From Dactylonectria macrodidyma (lineage: Eukaryota; Ascomycota; Sordariomycetes; Hypocreales; Nectriaceae): 64,000 bases of DNA. Made by a program: the position numbers and the translations under genes. Below the pieces are notes generated by a model that did not search any database, was not told where the DNA came from, and was given only the letters and a program-made list of their open reading frames with translations. The stretch spans positions 1,302,001-1,366,000 of the forward strand of contig JAGMUV010000010.1 in NCBI GenBank assembly GCA_020744425.1, in the 5' to 3' direction. Shown here piece by piece: positions 10,561 through 21,700 of this stretch (the stretch's first letter is position 1; every line of letters begins with the position of its first letter).

Positions 10561-12574
10561 AATTTAAAATACTTTATTATTACTATTTTAAATAGAAGAG
10601 GATTAATTATAATATAATACATTACTTTAGCGCCCTTCTTAATAAGAGAATGTAGAATAGTAAGACTGGCTAGAAAACTAAAGAGTAAGGAGAGGAGAGT
10701 TATTAAATAATCTATTATTAGGCCAGGCCTGATTATAACCTTTAGAAATTATATAAGCTAAAACCTAAGTAATAATAGCTAAAGTCTGATTATACTAAGT
10801 ATTATTAGCTAACTAGTAATGCTTATACTTCTCTTTATAAGTAATATAATTATGCTTTATATTAATTTAATAGTTCTAAAAGTAATAGTTAGTAAGAAAG
10901 GCAGGAAGCAGAAAGGGAAATATATACTAAGGTTATAAAGGCTTAACTAAATAGTCTGCATTCTTTTAGTAATAATATAAACTAGTTATTAAGTAAGTTA
11001 ATACTACTAATACTAATAGGTTATTTACTATTAGTAAATAGAAGAGGAACTATATAAGAGTAAGATAAAAGAGAGGTTTTAAGTAGTAAGGATAAGAGCT
11101 TATTCTATAGAGGAGCTATTAGTGCTTATAGTACTAGTATAAGCACTAGAAGGAGCGAAGGCAGGCTAGAGGCAATCAGAAGACTACTTAACAATAATAA
11201 GGGCTTTATACTAATTATAAATAAAGTAAATAAAGTTAGTAAAGAGGATAGCCTTATAATTAAGACAGTTAGTAATATAAGAGCAAGTAGTAGTAATAAT
11301 ATAATTACTATATTAGAAGGTATTAACTAAATTATATAAAGCTTAGTAGAAGAGGGAATTCATTATTAGTAAATGCTTTACTTAAATATAGTTATAATAA
11401 GTAATATAATAAGCCTAGTAGCCTTTACTTTAGCTAAGGATATACTCTATTTTATTATTATAAGTAAGTTAATAAATATACTAAAAGTATATAGTCTTTA
11501 CTTAAGATAGAAGTATATTAGCCTTATTATTAAAGTCTCCTTTAATAAGATAGCTACTTATAGTATATTTAGAAAGCTATAAAATATTAGTAAACTATAA
11601 GTAAAGTAGATATAAAAAGAAGATATACTATATAAAAGAGTTTATAATTATAATAAGGAATAAAGAAGTCATTATTATTATTTAGTAATAATCTGCTCCT
11701 AAGGGTAATTATAATAAATATTAGATAAATGCAGTTAGTATACTAAGATTAAAAAAGGGAGAGGAGAAATAAACTTATATAATAATAGTAAAAATAAGAT
11801 TAGAATATAATAAGAGTATAATAAGGAGCTTAATAAAGAAAAGTCATAAGTAAGAAGAGAGTATTAGAAATAAGACTATAAATAAGAAGAAGTTAAAATA
11901 TATAAAAAAGGAAAAATAATAAAGTAATAAAGCAGAGTATAAAGTTTTTTAAAGTATATGCATACTAAAATAATCTTATATATAATTTATAGAATGCTTA
12001 GAAAATTAGTACTATATATTAAATTTTTTATTAACTATAGCCTATATATAGTAAATAGTATGCTAAATTTTTTATTAATAAGAACTAGGATTTATAAAGA
12101 TCGAGCCGAATTTTAATTAGAAGTAATATAGATATTATAAGCATTAGAATAGGATCCTAGTTTAGCTAAGCCTATATATAACCAGGCTAATAGAGTAAGC
12201 AACCTAGGGGTATATTATAAGCTTAAGCTTTACTTATGCTTAGTATTGAGTCTACATACAGTCTATGTGCAGACTGCGCTTAGCTCATTAGCTAGAGAAT
12301 AGCATATTATTAAAAGGGGCGGATTAGTATAAGTAGAATAACTCTACTTTAAGGATATTAATTTAATAATTAATGCTTACTTGTAGTTACTATAAGGCCA
12401 GTCTATTACAGTCTTACTTTCTTATTAAGGCTATTGCTTTCCTTTTAGCTATATATTTTTATAATCTAATCCTTTATAGCTTCTATTTTCTATTTTAATA
12501 TAATTTAGTTTAAAATGTCTTCTATTTAAAGTATTTTAATAAATATTATATAACGTATATATTACTTATGTATT
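10561..12574. other. AT-rich RIP block, probably gypsy 3' LTR and further unresolved repeats
   Basis: Dominated by TAA, TAT and TAG, with no open frame and no host gene. The first few hundred bases follow the gypsy polypurine tract and are probably its 3' LTR. The stretch 12100-12450 is slightly richer in GC and could be another LTR. I could not assign any domain here. Confidence 0.5.
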
Positions 12575-13149
12575 GCATCCAACTATGCGTCACAGTGTAA
12601 CGGGAGCGTCTGGAGTGCTGGACCCAGGGTCGATACATAACTAGGACGCACGGAGCAGGCCACAGGGACTATTAACGCGTCTACGCGTCTACGCACCTGC
12701 CCGCTTTCTCTTTCCTCTTTATTGTAGTATTTTCGCAATACAGTGGCATTACCTCTTGAGTTGATCTCATCTGGCCCGTGACACACAGTGAGATTTTCAC
12801 CTTAAATCGCGATTTTTAAAAAATCCTAAAAATTTTAAATTAAGCCTAGAATAGCTAGGAATTTTAAATTAAATTATTTATAATATAACTTATTTTTAAG
12901 AATTCTTTTAAGTTTTATATACTAATAGCGCTAGTACTATTAAATTCGCATAATACTTTTTACTATTTTTATTTATAACTAGCTTAATAATTTTTTTAAA
13001 AATCTTAAGAAATTACTAACTTATTAACTTCTTAGTTAAATATCTAAAATTAATTTTTTTAAAAATCCTATAATTATATATAACCTTTTAGAAAATTAAG
13101 GTTTTTAATTTTAAGTGTATAGTATAGGTGTGACGCATGCTTGAATGTG
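12575..13149. mobile_element. MITE (copy 1), interrupted by a solo LTR
   Basis: Terminal inverted repeats read CAACTATGCGTCACA on the left (about 12580-12594) and CAAGCATGCGTCACA on the complement of the right end (about 13130-13144). The interior (12789-13120) matches the MITE at 26816-27240, sharing for example CACCTTAAA at the left and ACTAGCTTAATAATTT in the middle. Removing the solo LTR at 12596-12783 and one CACAG copy joins the left TIR directly to the interior, as in the other copy. Outer boundaries are approximate. No coding capacity. Confidence 0.6.
12596..12783. mobile_element. Solo LTR, 188 bp, with CACAG duplication
   Basis: Starts TGTAACGGG and ends CCCGTGACA, near-perfect short inverted termini with TG...CA ends. 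It is flanked by CACAG at 12591-12595 and at 12784-12788, a 5-bp target duplication. Composition is normal, so it has escaped heavy RIP. It sits inside the MITE at 12575-13149. A 67-codon minus-strand frame inside it has no support as a gene. Confidence 0.85.
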
Positions 13150-13955
13150 TCGGAAAGCTAGCGTGGCACTTAGATGACTTGATTGTGTGTGTATTGTGTG
13201 TGTGTCTGGGAGGTCTCCCGGCCGTGACTGTGTATGTGTTCTAATTACCACTAAAAGTGGGGGCCTGAAGTATCTGCACCAATAGACAGTCTCAACCCTG
13301 GAGGTCACCACGTGACCGCCCGATCAGGTGCTTTGTACATGATCCAATCTAACAGAATGCGATGCATGAGTGATATTGTTGGATAGCTCGTATGACCAAT
13401 TGATGACCTTGAACATCTGTGTATTGTGTATCTGTTCACTGTGGCCCCCGCCCCTTAAGGTCAGGGAGGTCTAGCTCTCCTTTCTTCCTAATACAGGCTA
13501 GCTGGCCGGAGGCTTGGCGAGCCTTCTCTGAGTCGGTCCTGACAACCCCCTGCTTCTTACGTGACTCCCTGGTGCCCTGGTGTTCTAACATGCCTCTAAT
13601 TCAACAGTTTCCAATGCGTCACTCCTTCGGCTGTACATTGATTAGTATAACGTCGGCCTATAACTGCATAACCTATGCGTTATAGCTCTTTAGGTTATTG
13701 AAGAAGGCATTATTAATAGTTATTATTTCCTTCTATTTCTCCTTTTAAGCTAATTCCTCTAATAAGACTTACTTTATCTTAATCCATTAGATTATATTCT
13801 TATTTAATAAGGCTTATAAAAATAGATTCTCTTAAAAGATATAATAATTAAAGATCACTAGCTAAATAAGCCTCTTATACTTAGGCTAGCTAATCTTAGC
13901 CTCTATTATATATTCTAAGCTAGATAGATAAGATGCTCTTTATAGCTTAAGAAGC
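13150..13955. other. Normal-composition island with GT-rich tract, then AT-rich DNA; no gene seen
   Basis: From 13150 to about 13680 base composition is near normal, with a GTGT-rich stretch at about 13180-13205. Short frames exist on both strands but none resembles a known protein or has conserved spacing. From 13690 to 13955 it is AT-rich and RIP-like. The island could be a retroelement LTR or untranslated sequence; I found no paired direct repeat to prove it. Confidence 0.4.
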
Positions 13956-14170
13956 TGTCAAATTTTAGAGTGAATTGCTTGTATTCATGTGTTCCCCCTT
14001 GCGGCTTGAGGTTTTGGAGCAAGCTCTATATGCCTTTTCTGTGCTATGTAGAATCAACTGGAAGTTGCTTACTAAGCCTGTGGCAATAGGTGGCAACTGT
14101 CATCTTTGATGACAATATTTATCAGCTTTTCAAGCTACTTCCATGAGCTTCCTTTTGCCACTATTCAACA
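13956..14170. mobile_element. Solo LTR, 215 bp, with GAAGC duplication
   Basis: Starts TGTCAAATTTTAG and ends TATTCAACA, with GAAGC at 13951-13955 and again at 14171-14175. Its first ~150 bases resemble the solo LTR at 24702-24879 (shared TGTCAAAT start, TTGAGGTTT and GGCAATAGGTGGCAAC blocks). The two belong to one LTR family with diverged 3' ends. No coding potential. Confidence 0.8.
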
Positions 14171-14239
14171 GAAGCAGGCTTTAATCTTCTTTAATTCTTT
14201 TAGCTAATATATATATAAGACGATTCTTATATACTAGTA

Positions 14240-14735
14240 TCGGCGAGGGTCCGCCAGACTATCGCGCGATGCGCCGCACGCGCATTATGTCATTTATTTA
14301 GTCAGGGGGGGTCATTGTGAGTCAGTTATATTGCGAGCAGGTAGCTTGAAAATAAAGCTAATCTCTAATAAGTTGAATTGCGATTAATTGAATTGCGACT
14401 TGGAATTGCGATGAGCTTGGAATGCGACGAAGTGATGCAGAGCCCTCACGGAGCTTTTATCGCATGACGATTTTGCCTTCTGACATCTAGCTTTTCTATC
14501 TAGCTTTTCCATTTAGCTTTTTTATCTAGCTTTCCAGCTGCTTAACGCATCTCGAAGGGTTGATTAGGACAGTAAGGCTTACACTCTAATGCAGTAGAAA
14601 CTCTAGTCATTCTGAGTTGCTGTTGCCTTAGGCTTGGGTTTTGGGCCCTCATACTATTATTTACTATTGGTTGTTGTTTTTTTTACTGTTTAACCTCTGG
14701 CCCCTCTCTGAGTGTGCGCTACTAAGGACTATAAC
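14240..14735. repeat. Unclassified ~480-bp dispersed repeat, copy A
   Basis: Strongly similar over most of its length to 28555-29045. Shared blocks include GAATTGCGACTTGGAATTGC, CATGACGATTTTGCCTTCT, GGGTTTTGGGCCCTCA and a T-run followed by TAACCTCTGGCCCCTCTCTG. An internal minisatellite with unit close to TCTAGCTTTTC spans about 14488-14540. It keeps near-normal composition within AT-rich DNA. I found no TG...CA ends with direct repeats, so the class is unknown. Confidence 0.75.
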
Positions 14736-16520
14736 CTTAATATATTATATTAACCTATTCTTCCTTAAGTAGCTCTAGCTTATGCTTTAGCCTTACTAAC
14801 TATACTACTAATAAGGCTAAGTAATTATAATATTAATTATATACTTATAAAGAAACTATACTTAATATAAGACTCTTTAAGTAATATACTATTTCTATAT
14901 AGTACTAACTTCTTATAATTACTTAAAGCCTCTACTATTATATAGAATAATTTTAAAAAAGCATTACTAGCTATTATAATAACTTCTATCTATTAACTAC
15001 TCCTAATAACTTTAGATAATATACATACTCTTAATTTAATTATCGCCTTACTATTAGATATCTTTACTTAACTATATTATACTTATTATCCTTCTAAAAA
15101 GTCTTAAAAAATAGACTAAGAGTAAATTAAAAGCTATATAACCTATATTTAAGATAGAGCTCTTATAAAATGTCTAAAATACTTAATGAATCTAAAGTAA
15201 AATCACTAACTATTAATTCCTTACTGACTGTCTTTTATTATGCAGTTATAAAACTTTGATAAATATATTTAACGTTCTTCTACTTCTATTTATAAATATA
15301 TCTAACTTTATTCCTTAAGGCTCTATGCGCAAGCCGCGACCGGCTTGCCTCTCCTGTCTAAATAATGAGGGTTTAGTATAAGATTAGCAAAAGTTTCTGA
15401 TTGGTCTAAAATTTGTATAGACAGTCGCAAAACGTGCAATAACTGGATGACGGCTTTAAAAAGTAGGACTATACTTTAGCAGCTGGCATTACCCCCGGTT
15501 TATATACATTAGATTTTGCACACCTCCGGTTTATTTACTTTAGATTTTATATATAATATTACTTAACATCTTACTTCATTATATAATAAGGCCTAAGTCT
15601 ACTCTTTAATAGCTATAAGATGAAATAATTCTTATTATTTATACTTACTATAGTAAGGAGAAACTAGTAAGTGACTTTATTAGTAAAAGAAAATCTACAG
15701 GTAATACTAAGAATTGCCTAGAGTGCTATAATTAGTGCAATTCTTATATCAGATGTCTCTCCACTCTATAGAGCATTTAATGCTAACTAAATGAAGAATT
15801 CTAGATCTAGAGGCATGATTTGACCGCCTTAGCCAGCCAGTCGTCCAGGTCAAAGCTCAGAACGTCGGCCCTGGTGCGGCTGCTGCCCTTAATGATAAGG
15901 CGGGCAACCTTATAAAGCAGATTCCTATATGCATTAGCGCCCGTCTAATGCTAACGTCTAACCTTTAGCAGACAGTTGGCCTCTATAATAGCACTCGTAG
16001 TGCGGTTTATAATATCAGTTAAGCACCCAGGGCTAACTCTATCTAAGATCTTCCTTATATTATTATAATAGAGTTTAATAAGTATAATAAACGGGTATTC
16101 CTAATCACTCCTAGTAATAAAAAAATTATTCTAATTCTCTTAGTTAAGAAGGACTTCCTTATTAAAGCCACTCTCTACACTTAAATGCAGTTTCTTCTAA
16201 TTATATACTATACTATTACTTTATATAAGTTATAAAGCATTATAAAAAATATAATTATTATAAATCTCTCTTACTAAGGCTTTTAGACTGGTTTAAGCTA
16301 TATAACTATCTTTTATATAAAAACGCTTAAGGGTTTAATATTAGATGCACTATTTAATTATAATCACTTAGTCTACCAGTCTCCTCCGGGTAGTATAAAG
16401 ATAAAGATAAGGGATTAGGAGCTTAAGAAACGATAGGTTCTTACACAGAGTCCTTATATAATATATAATACTAAGAATGGCCATAGCACTAGATCAGTAC
16501 GTAGATAATGCAATAGTAGT
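14736..16520. other. AT-rich RIP block with minor structural repeats; no gene
   Basis: Mostly TAA/TAT-rich sequence without open frames. It holds a perfect hairpin, GCAAGCCG-CGAC-CGGCTTGC, at 15329-15348. It also holds an imperfect tandem duplication at about 15490-15548 built on CGGTTTAT.TAC.TTAGATTTT. A short GC-richer patch at 15810-15910 may be a relic of a coding repeat but could not be identified. Confidence 0.5.
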
Positions 16521-17775
16521 AATAGCTTCCTGGCCCGCGGACGCACAGCCTTCGGCTAAGGCTACCCCATGAACCCCATCGCCGCTCTAATGTGCATGGG
16601 GTGACGTAGTATTTTAGCCTATTGAGATGGTCCTGTTAGTCTGTTGAGTGACGGTAATGCTTGTGGGGGGCGCAAGCTTCAGAGACATCCCGGAAATCCC
16701 CTGTGTGAGCTAGTTTGACCCAAAAGCTAGAAAAGCTAACTTAGATATCTAGAGTATTCGGAAGATCTGGTCCACTGGAAGGATCCGAGTGCAGCTGGAA
16801 GGTTACCACATAGTGTGATAATCCATCTTGACGTAATCAAACGTCTCCCTGTTCAGCCCTAGGACATATCCCAATCTCAAGGCGGAACTTCCCTGTTAAA
16901 GGCAGCCAGCCCTGAAGGATGATTCTCCACTGGCAAAAGAAAAGAGTTTAACCTAGCGTTTTATCCCCAAAGACCAAAGACTCCCACTAACCGTAACTGA
17001 AACTCGGGATCAGATGCCCTCGGTTATGGAAGGGGATACTGAGATCTGACCTCCAGCTATACTCAAGGGCTGCCGTTTCTGCTCCGCTATATTTCGCTAC
17101 GGCGATACGCTTCGAATGAGTGATCCAGGTCCAAAGAAGAAACGGGCCGTGATTACTGTTGTTCCGTTTGTCTGGGGCTAACATGTACCGCTGCGAGTTC
17201 TGCTGAAGGCTAAGACCAGTTTGTAACAGTGGAGCCATTCATTCTGCCAGCTCTGACCGTCTTAAGGTTGTGAAATAATCACACCATACATACAGATTAC
17301 CTTGGCTACGAATACCGGTACTCCGGACGTTGGTTCCTAGATCCACAATATTGTTGTCCACGAACAGGGGCCTCGGTCTCGTTACACACCGCCCTTACGG
17401 ACCTAGCTCCGGAAAAGTCAATTGTTGGTGGAACTTCGCTAGGTTCAGCAAGGGGCAACTAACCTGATCAGATTCGAATGCAACCCAATCAGGCCACGTC
17501 ACATTCATTTTCCTGTCGGGATAATACGATAGACAAGAGTAGTTTAGTGCGTCACTTGTCTTCTTCATCGCACTGCTAAGTACTCCATATGTTCATCTTC
17601 CTATCTCTACAGGGGGCAGTGTGGCAGGGATGCACCAATTGCAATCATGGATAAATAGGGGTTCCTGTGTTTTGAGGCAATAAAGCCTCAAGTGGCTCCA
17701 GGCATATTCCATGCCAGATTCTTTTTCGTCCTCTAATCAAGCCATTGGAAGTTATTCTTGTGCACACAAACCAAG
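16521..17775. other. Normal-composition region upstream of the terpene synthase; no supported gene
   Basis: Base composition returns to normal at about 16530, marking the left border of the gene island. An 83-codon minus-strand frame at 16987-17238 has no recognisable family. The last few hundred bases before 17776 should hold the promoter and 5' UTR of the terpene synthase; no confident regulatory motif is visible. Confidence 0.4.
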
Positions 17776-19346
17776 ATGCAGACAACTATGTTGAACGGAT
17801 CCCATGTCCAGGGAAAGGGTATAGTCGTGAACCATACCCCAAATGACGCCAAACCAGGCCTGCGCATTCACTTCCCGGACATGTTCTCATCCATAATGGC
17901 TGCTGATCCGGTTGTGAACGTTCATTACGATGAAGTCAAGGAAGAATCCGCCGCAGCGATCAAAGAGTATTTTTATCTAACTTCAATAACTCTTCCAAAG
18001 CTCACCTGACTCTTCAAGATTACTTCAAGTGAACACTGTCACAGCAGAGCAGTACGCGAAGGCAGACTTTGCTTTCCTTTGCGCAATCTGGGTTCCTTAC
18101 GCCGACAAGGAAGCACTGCGAACGTTGACTGATTGGCAGTACTGGGTATGTGATGATGATCGTTGAGACTTCAGTTCTGATCCAGGGCTATCTGAGAAAT
18201 ACTAATTTCAATCTCAGGCATTTATGTTTGATGACCGTGAGTGAAATATTGCCTGCTACTAAACAATAATTCTTACCGCAAATAGAATTTGACGAAGGAC
18301 GCCTCAAAGATGACCCAATTCGAGCCAAAGAGGAAGTCGAAGAGAATCTTTCCATGTTGGAGAGCAACGATATCATTAACAGGGAAGAGAAGCCACTGCT
18401 ATTTCTTTTCCAGGAGATATGGCTGGCATTCAAAAAGGTAGGCTATTCATGGAAATAGAAGCCGCATTGCTAATATTCTTTAGAGATCTTCACTCGGTAA
18501 GTAAAACCAGATGGCCCTGCGTTTATACCCACCAACCATGACCAAGAACGGCAGGAACGCTTCAAAGAGTACCATAGAATATGGTTCGATGGGCTGCTGG
18601 AGCAAGTGGATTCCATCAAGCAAGATTCATGGTTCACCATTAACATCGAGGAATACATGGTTCGTCGCAGGATTACGCTTGGGGGATTGCCAAGTTTCGT
18701 GATGGTGGAGTAAGTGATTGAGTTATGACTGCCACATGTGGTACTTTACTAATTTGATCAGATATTGCTGTGATATTCAACTCTCTCGAGAGCACATTGA
18801 CCATCCGTCCATCCAGGAATGTATGCGGATCTCCATAGATCTGATGATTCTGTAAGAGCTGGTGTCTCAAATATTCTTTTTTTTTTCTTTCGCTGACCAA
18901 ATGTTTAGGTCAAACGATATTTTGTCGTTGCCGAAGGATTTGGTAAGTTGCAAAGGCTTCCAGGGAATTTGTTGTATGCTGAAGTAAATATAGGAACAAG
19001 GCGGGGACATCAACCTCATCTATTTTCTGAAGCGTCAGGACCTTTCGGAACAGGCCGCTGTTGATTTGATTGGTCGCAAAATCGAGAAGTGCTACGAGTC
19101 ATGGCATTTGGCACTCGCGAAACTTCCGCCGTACGGGGAGGCCGTTGATAAGGAACTACTACGCTACATCGACTGCTGTCGAAACATGGCATTGGGTAAT
19201 CTTCACTGGAGGTTTGTGTTCTGACCAACTAGATGGAGAACGGCACAATGCTAACTTTAAACAGCTTCAAGTCTGAGCGCTATTTCGGAAAGAAAGGGCC
19301 GGAGGTAAGGGAGGCGAGATTCTTTACTATGCCTGTCATAGCCTAG
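17776..19346 (+). CDS. Class I terpene synthase (sesquiterpene cyclase-like), 362 aa, ten exons
   Basis: Exons by hand: 17776-17966, 18019-18145, 18218-18236, 18286-18437, 18484-18496, 18547-18709, 18762-18851, 18909-18942, 18994-19211, 19265-19346. Every junction is GT-AG and the sum (1089 nt) closes as 362 codons plus TAG. The Asp-rich metal motif DDQFD falls at residues 111-115, an NSE-type triad (NDILSLPKD) at N254, S258, D262, NLHWS at 332-336 and a C-terminal RY pair at R341-Y342. These are hallmarks of fungal class I terpene cyclases, which ionise a prenyl diphosphate (usually FPP) with Mg2+. Length is typical (340-380 aa). Exons 3 and 5 are only 19 and 13 nt. No frame lesion, so it appears functional. 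The product cannot be deduced. Neighbours are transposon debris, so no intact cluster surrounds it. Confidence 0.9.
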
Positions 19347-21642
19347 ATCCCGTTGCTCTGCAGGTGGCTCCATGCTCAAGTAGTGCAAGTAAACATAGGT
19401 GGACATTTATAACTGGTCGAGGATCATTACCAGATACGCTCTCACCATCGGTTCAAGAGAAGAGCAGAGCTCATACAGGACAGAAATGGAGGCGACAGCG
19501 ATGGCGTTGAGGGCTAATGGGCGGTACCATCGGCCATTCGGTTTTCTATCCGGCCAATGATAGCGCATAGCCACAGAATGGAATGTGGTGGCTCATGCCA
19601 CCTGCTTGACTCAAACTGTTGGGGCGAACGTAATGCAGAGCGGGTTATGAGACGGAGAGCTTTACAGATCACATGACTCTTCTGGCCCTCCAATTCCACT
19701 TCCCATTTCCAAATGGTGCAACAGCCAGAGGATTCCGGAAAGCCTCAGATCCTCCTTACACCCAAGCTCCAGCAGCAAACCATGCATATCCCGCCAATCA
19801 CCAGTTCCACTGTCAACACTCATGTCGCACGACACCCGAGACCGAGCTGTAGCCCCAAACAACGTTTACAGCGACGTGCTGTTGAGCCAAGTACGACACC
19901 TTCACGCCTGGCTGAAGAGGAAGACGACGTCATCTACCTCGGCACCTTTCCGCGACAGCCGTATCACCACACAGCCGTTTCTGCTTTCCGATGTCCTGCC
20001 ATCGACTCGAATCGACCCTTAGATATCTCTCCACGACGCAACAGCCGCAAAAAGAAAAGGCAGACGGGGAGGTCAGTCCGTCTGTAAGCAAACGGATGCG
20101 CGGACATCTCAGTGTAAGGGAGCCACACCATCACGCCAACCGACGATACCCACGGCAATAAGGAACCAGAACGTCTGGCCAGGCCAGGCAAGAGACTCGA
20201 CTGGTCAGGTCTATGGTTTCTTCGATAGCGCGGGCCGATTCTGCCGCAGGGTAGATGTTAAACGTGTCAGCAGGGCGACGGAACACTGGACGAGTTTCTC
20301 TCACATTCCTCACGAACAAGTCGCATACCGCCGCACTTTTCAGCAAATGACGTATCAGCAAGTCCGAGCCGAGGTTTGTCGTCGGTTAGTCGCAAAGCTT
20401 GGTGGGTCCTTAGATGAAGGAGAGATTTAGCTGGCTGGGCGCGAGCATTGCAAAAATTTGATGCAAACCTGGCGGACTCAATCACACATAGGCCTAAGAG
20501 CACTGGCATGGGGTTGTTATATTTAGGCATTGGCATATCGCTGTCGGGATCGGGAGGCTCCTCACCATACCAATTTAACCACTTCATCTACTCCGTACAT
20601 CAACGTGGCCTACGCTCATGATTTCCGCCGTGCCCCGGAACTGAAAGCGAAGCGAGAGGTGAAGGGGACTACTACCCCGGGAACCGACAGGGGTTGTCTC
20701 GGACTCCAAATCTGACGCCAAGCCTTCCCGATTAGGCTTTTACTGTAACGTGATCTCGGGTGAATTCGAAGCACGTGTTAAACTCGGATAAAATTTGTTC
20801 CTGCCACCCTTGCTTTGTTTTCGCCACTCTCCTCTTTCACTACCCAATCAGGGACTCTTATGGGCAAGGTAACACGGTAGATCGGCTAACTAAAGGAGCT
20901 ACATTGACAGCTCAGGAACTGACACGCTACCTACTACACATAGGCCAATGCCGTACCCTCACAGGTGTTGACGCGCGAGGTGCTAGAGAAAGGCACCTGG
21001 CGGAGCTATGAAGCTAACTGTGATAGTCCAGGGTGACCCTCGTGCCTGACGCCCAAGGCCATATCCTTGACACTATGTACCTTAATAGTGGCCTCTGATT
21101 TTAGCGTCCCACACCAGTCAGAGCCCGCTATTCCCGCCTTCCACTTTGTTCCCAGCCTCGTTCATCGTTCAATCATTCCAGAGTTCCGGGGCATCTGCCT
21201 GCGTCAGCGGGCGTTACCAGTAGACAGTCGGTGTGATGGGCTGACCCTAGAAGGGCTAAGCGATAGCTAGCGCAACAGCCACCAGCGCCTTGCAGCGCTA
21301 CCCTTTGCCACTACGGCAAAAGGATACTTATTGATTGATCGCCATCGCGATCAACCAACTAGCTATACAAGGTCTTCCTTCTACAAGGCTAGAGCTTTGC
21401 TCTGGACCATAACAGTCGCTATTTTATATATAGTTTGTGAGAAGGAAAGGTGTTTGAGCAACTTGGGGCTCCATGGCTTTGTATAAGCGTAGGCCTACAC
21501 TTGGAAACATAGTAGTAACTATGGTACAGTACACTGCCTAGAAAGTGTAAGTATTGACTTTCTGGAGTGCTATAGGGTAGCTAGGAGGGGACCCAAGTGA
21601 TTGGGCAACACATTTTAATGTTTTCGAAATATTAAACTGAGC
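19347..21642. other. Normal-composition intergenic region without a supported gene
   Basis: Several short frames occur on both strands (for example 19713-20087 plus and 20267-20587 minus). They overlap each other, lack plausible splice partners and match no family I recognise. A plausible alternative 3' end of the terpene synthase (donor at 19304, acceptor near 19361) would extend into its first bases. Otherwise nothing is visible. Confidence 0.4.
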
Positions 21643-21700
21643 TACAGTGGGGCTGCGAAAGTTACGACACACCCGGGGTCAACCCGGTGTCACTATACCT

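Noticed and set aside
12583..12786. 67-codon minus-strand frame
   Set aside because: Lies inside the solo LTR defined by TG...CA ends and CACAG duplications; no protein family.
13376..13611. TGTTGGATAG...CTAACA or ...TTCAACA considered as another solo LTR
   Set aside because: No matching 5-bp direct repeats at either candidate end.
14488..14540. Short tandem repeats considered as a CRISPR-like array
   Set aside because: Units are ~12 bp without spacers, in a eukaryotic repeat element.
15329..15348. GC-rich perfect hairpin considered as a terminator
   Set aside because: Fungal genes do not use rho-independent terminators and no gene ends here; kept only as a structural note.
17370..17400. 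Segment resembling the 18S rRNA ACACACCGCCC end
   Set aside because: Only about 10 bases match and nothing around it is rRNA-like.
18497..18510. A 14-nt GTAAGT...CCAG segment that would also restore frame in the terpene synthase
   Set aside because: Too short for spliceosomal removal. The same donor with the acceptor at 18546 gives a normal 50-nt intron and better homology.
18188..18900. Minus-strand frames of 62-81 codons
   Set aside because: Antisense to the terpene synthase exons and introns; no motifs.
20131..20587. Overlapping minus-strand frames of 76 and 106 codons
   Set aside because: They overlap each other and plus-strand frames, with no family match and no splice support.
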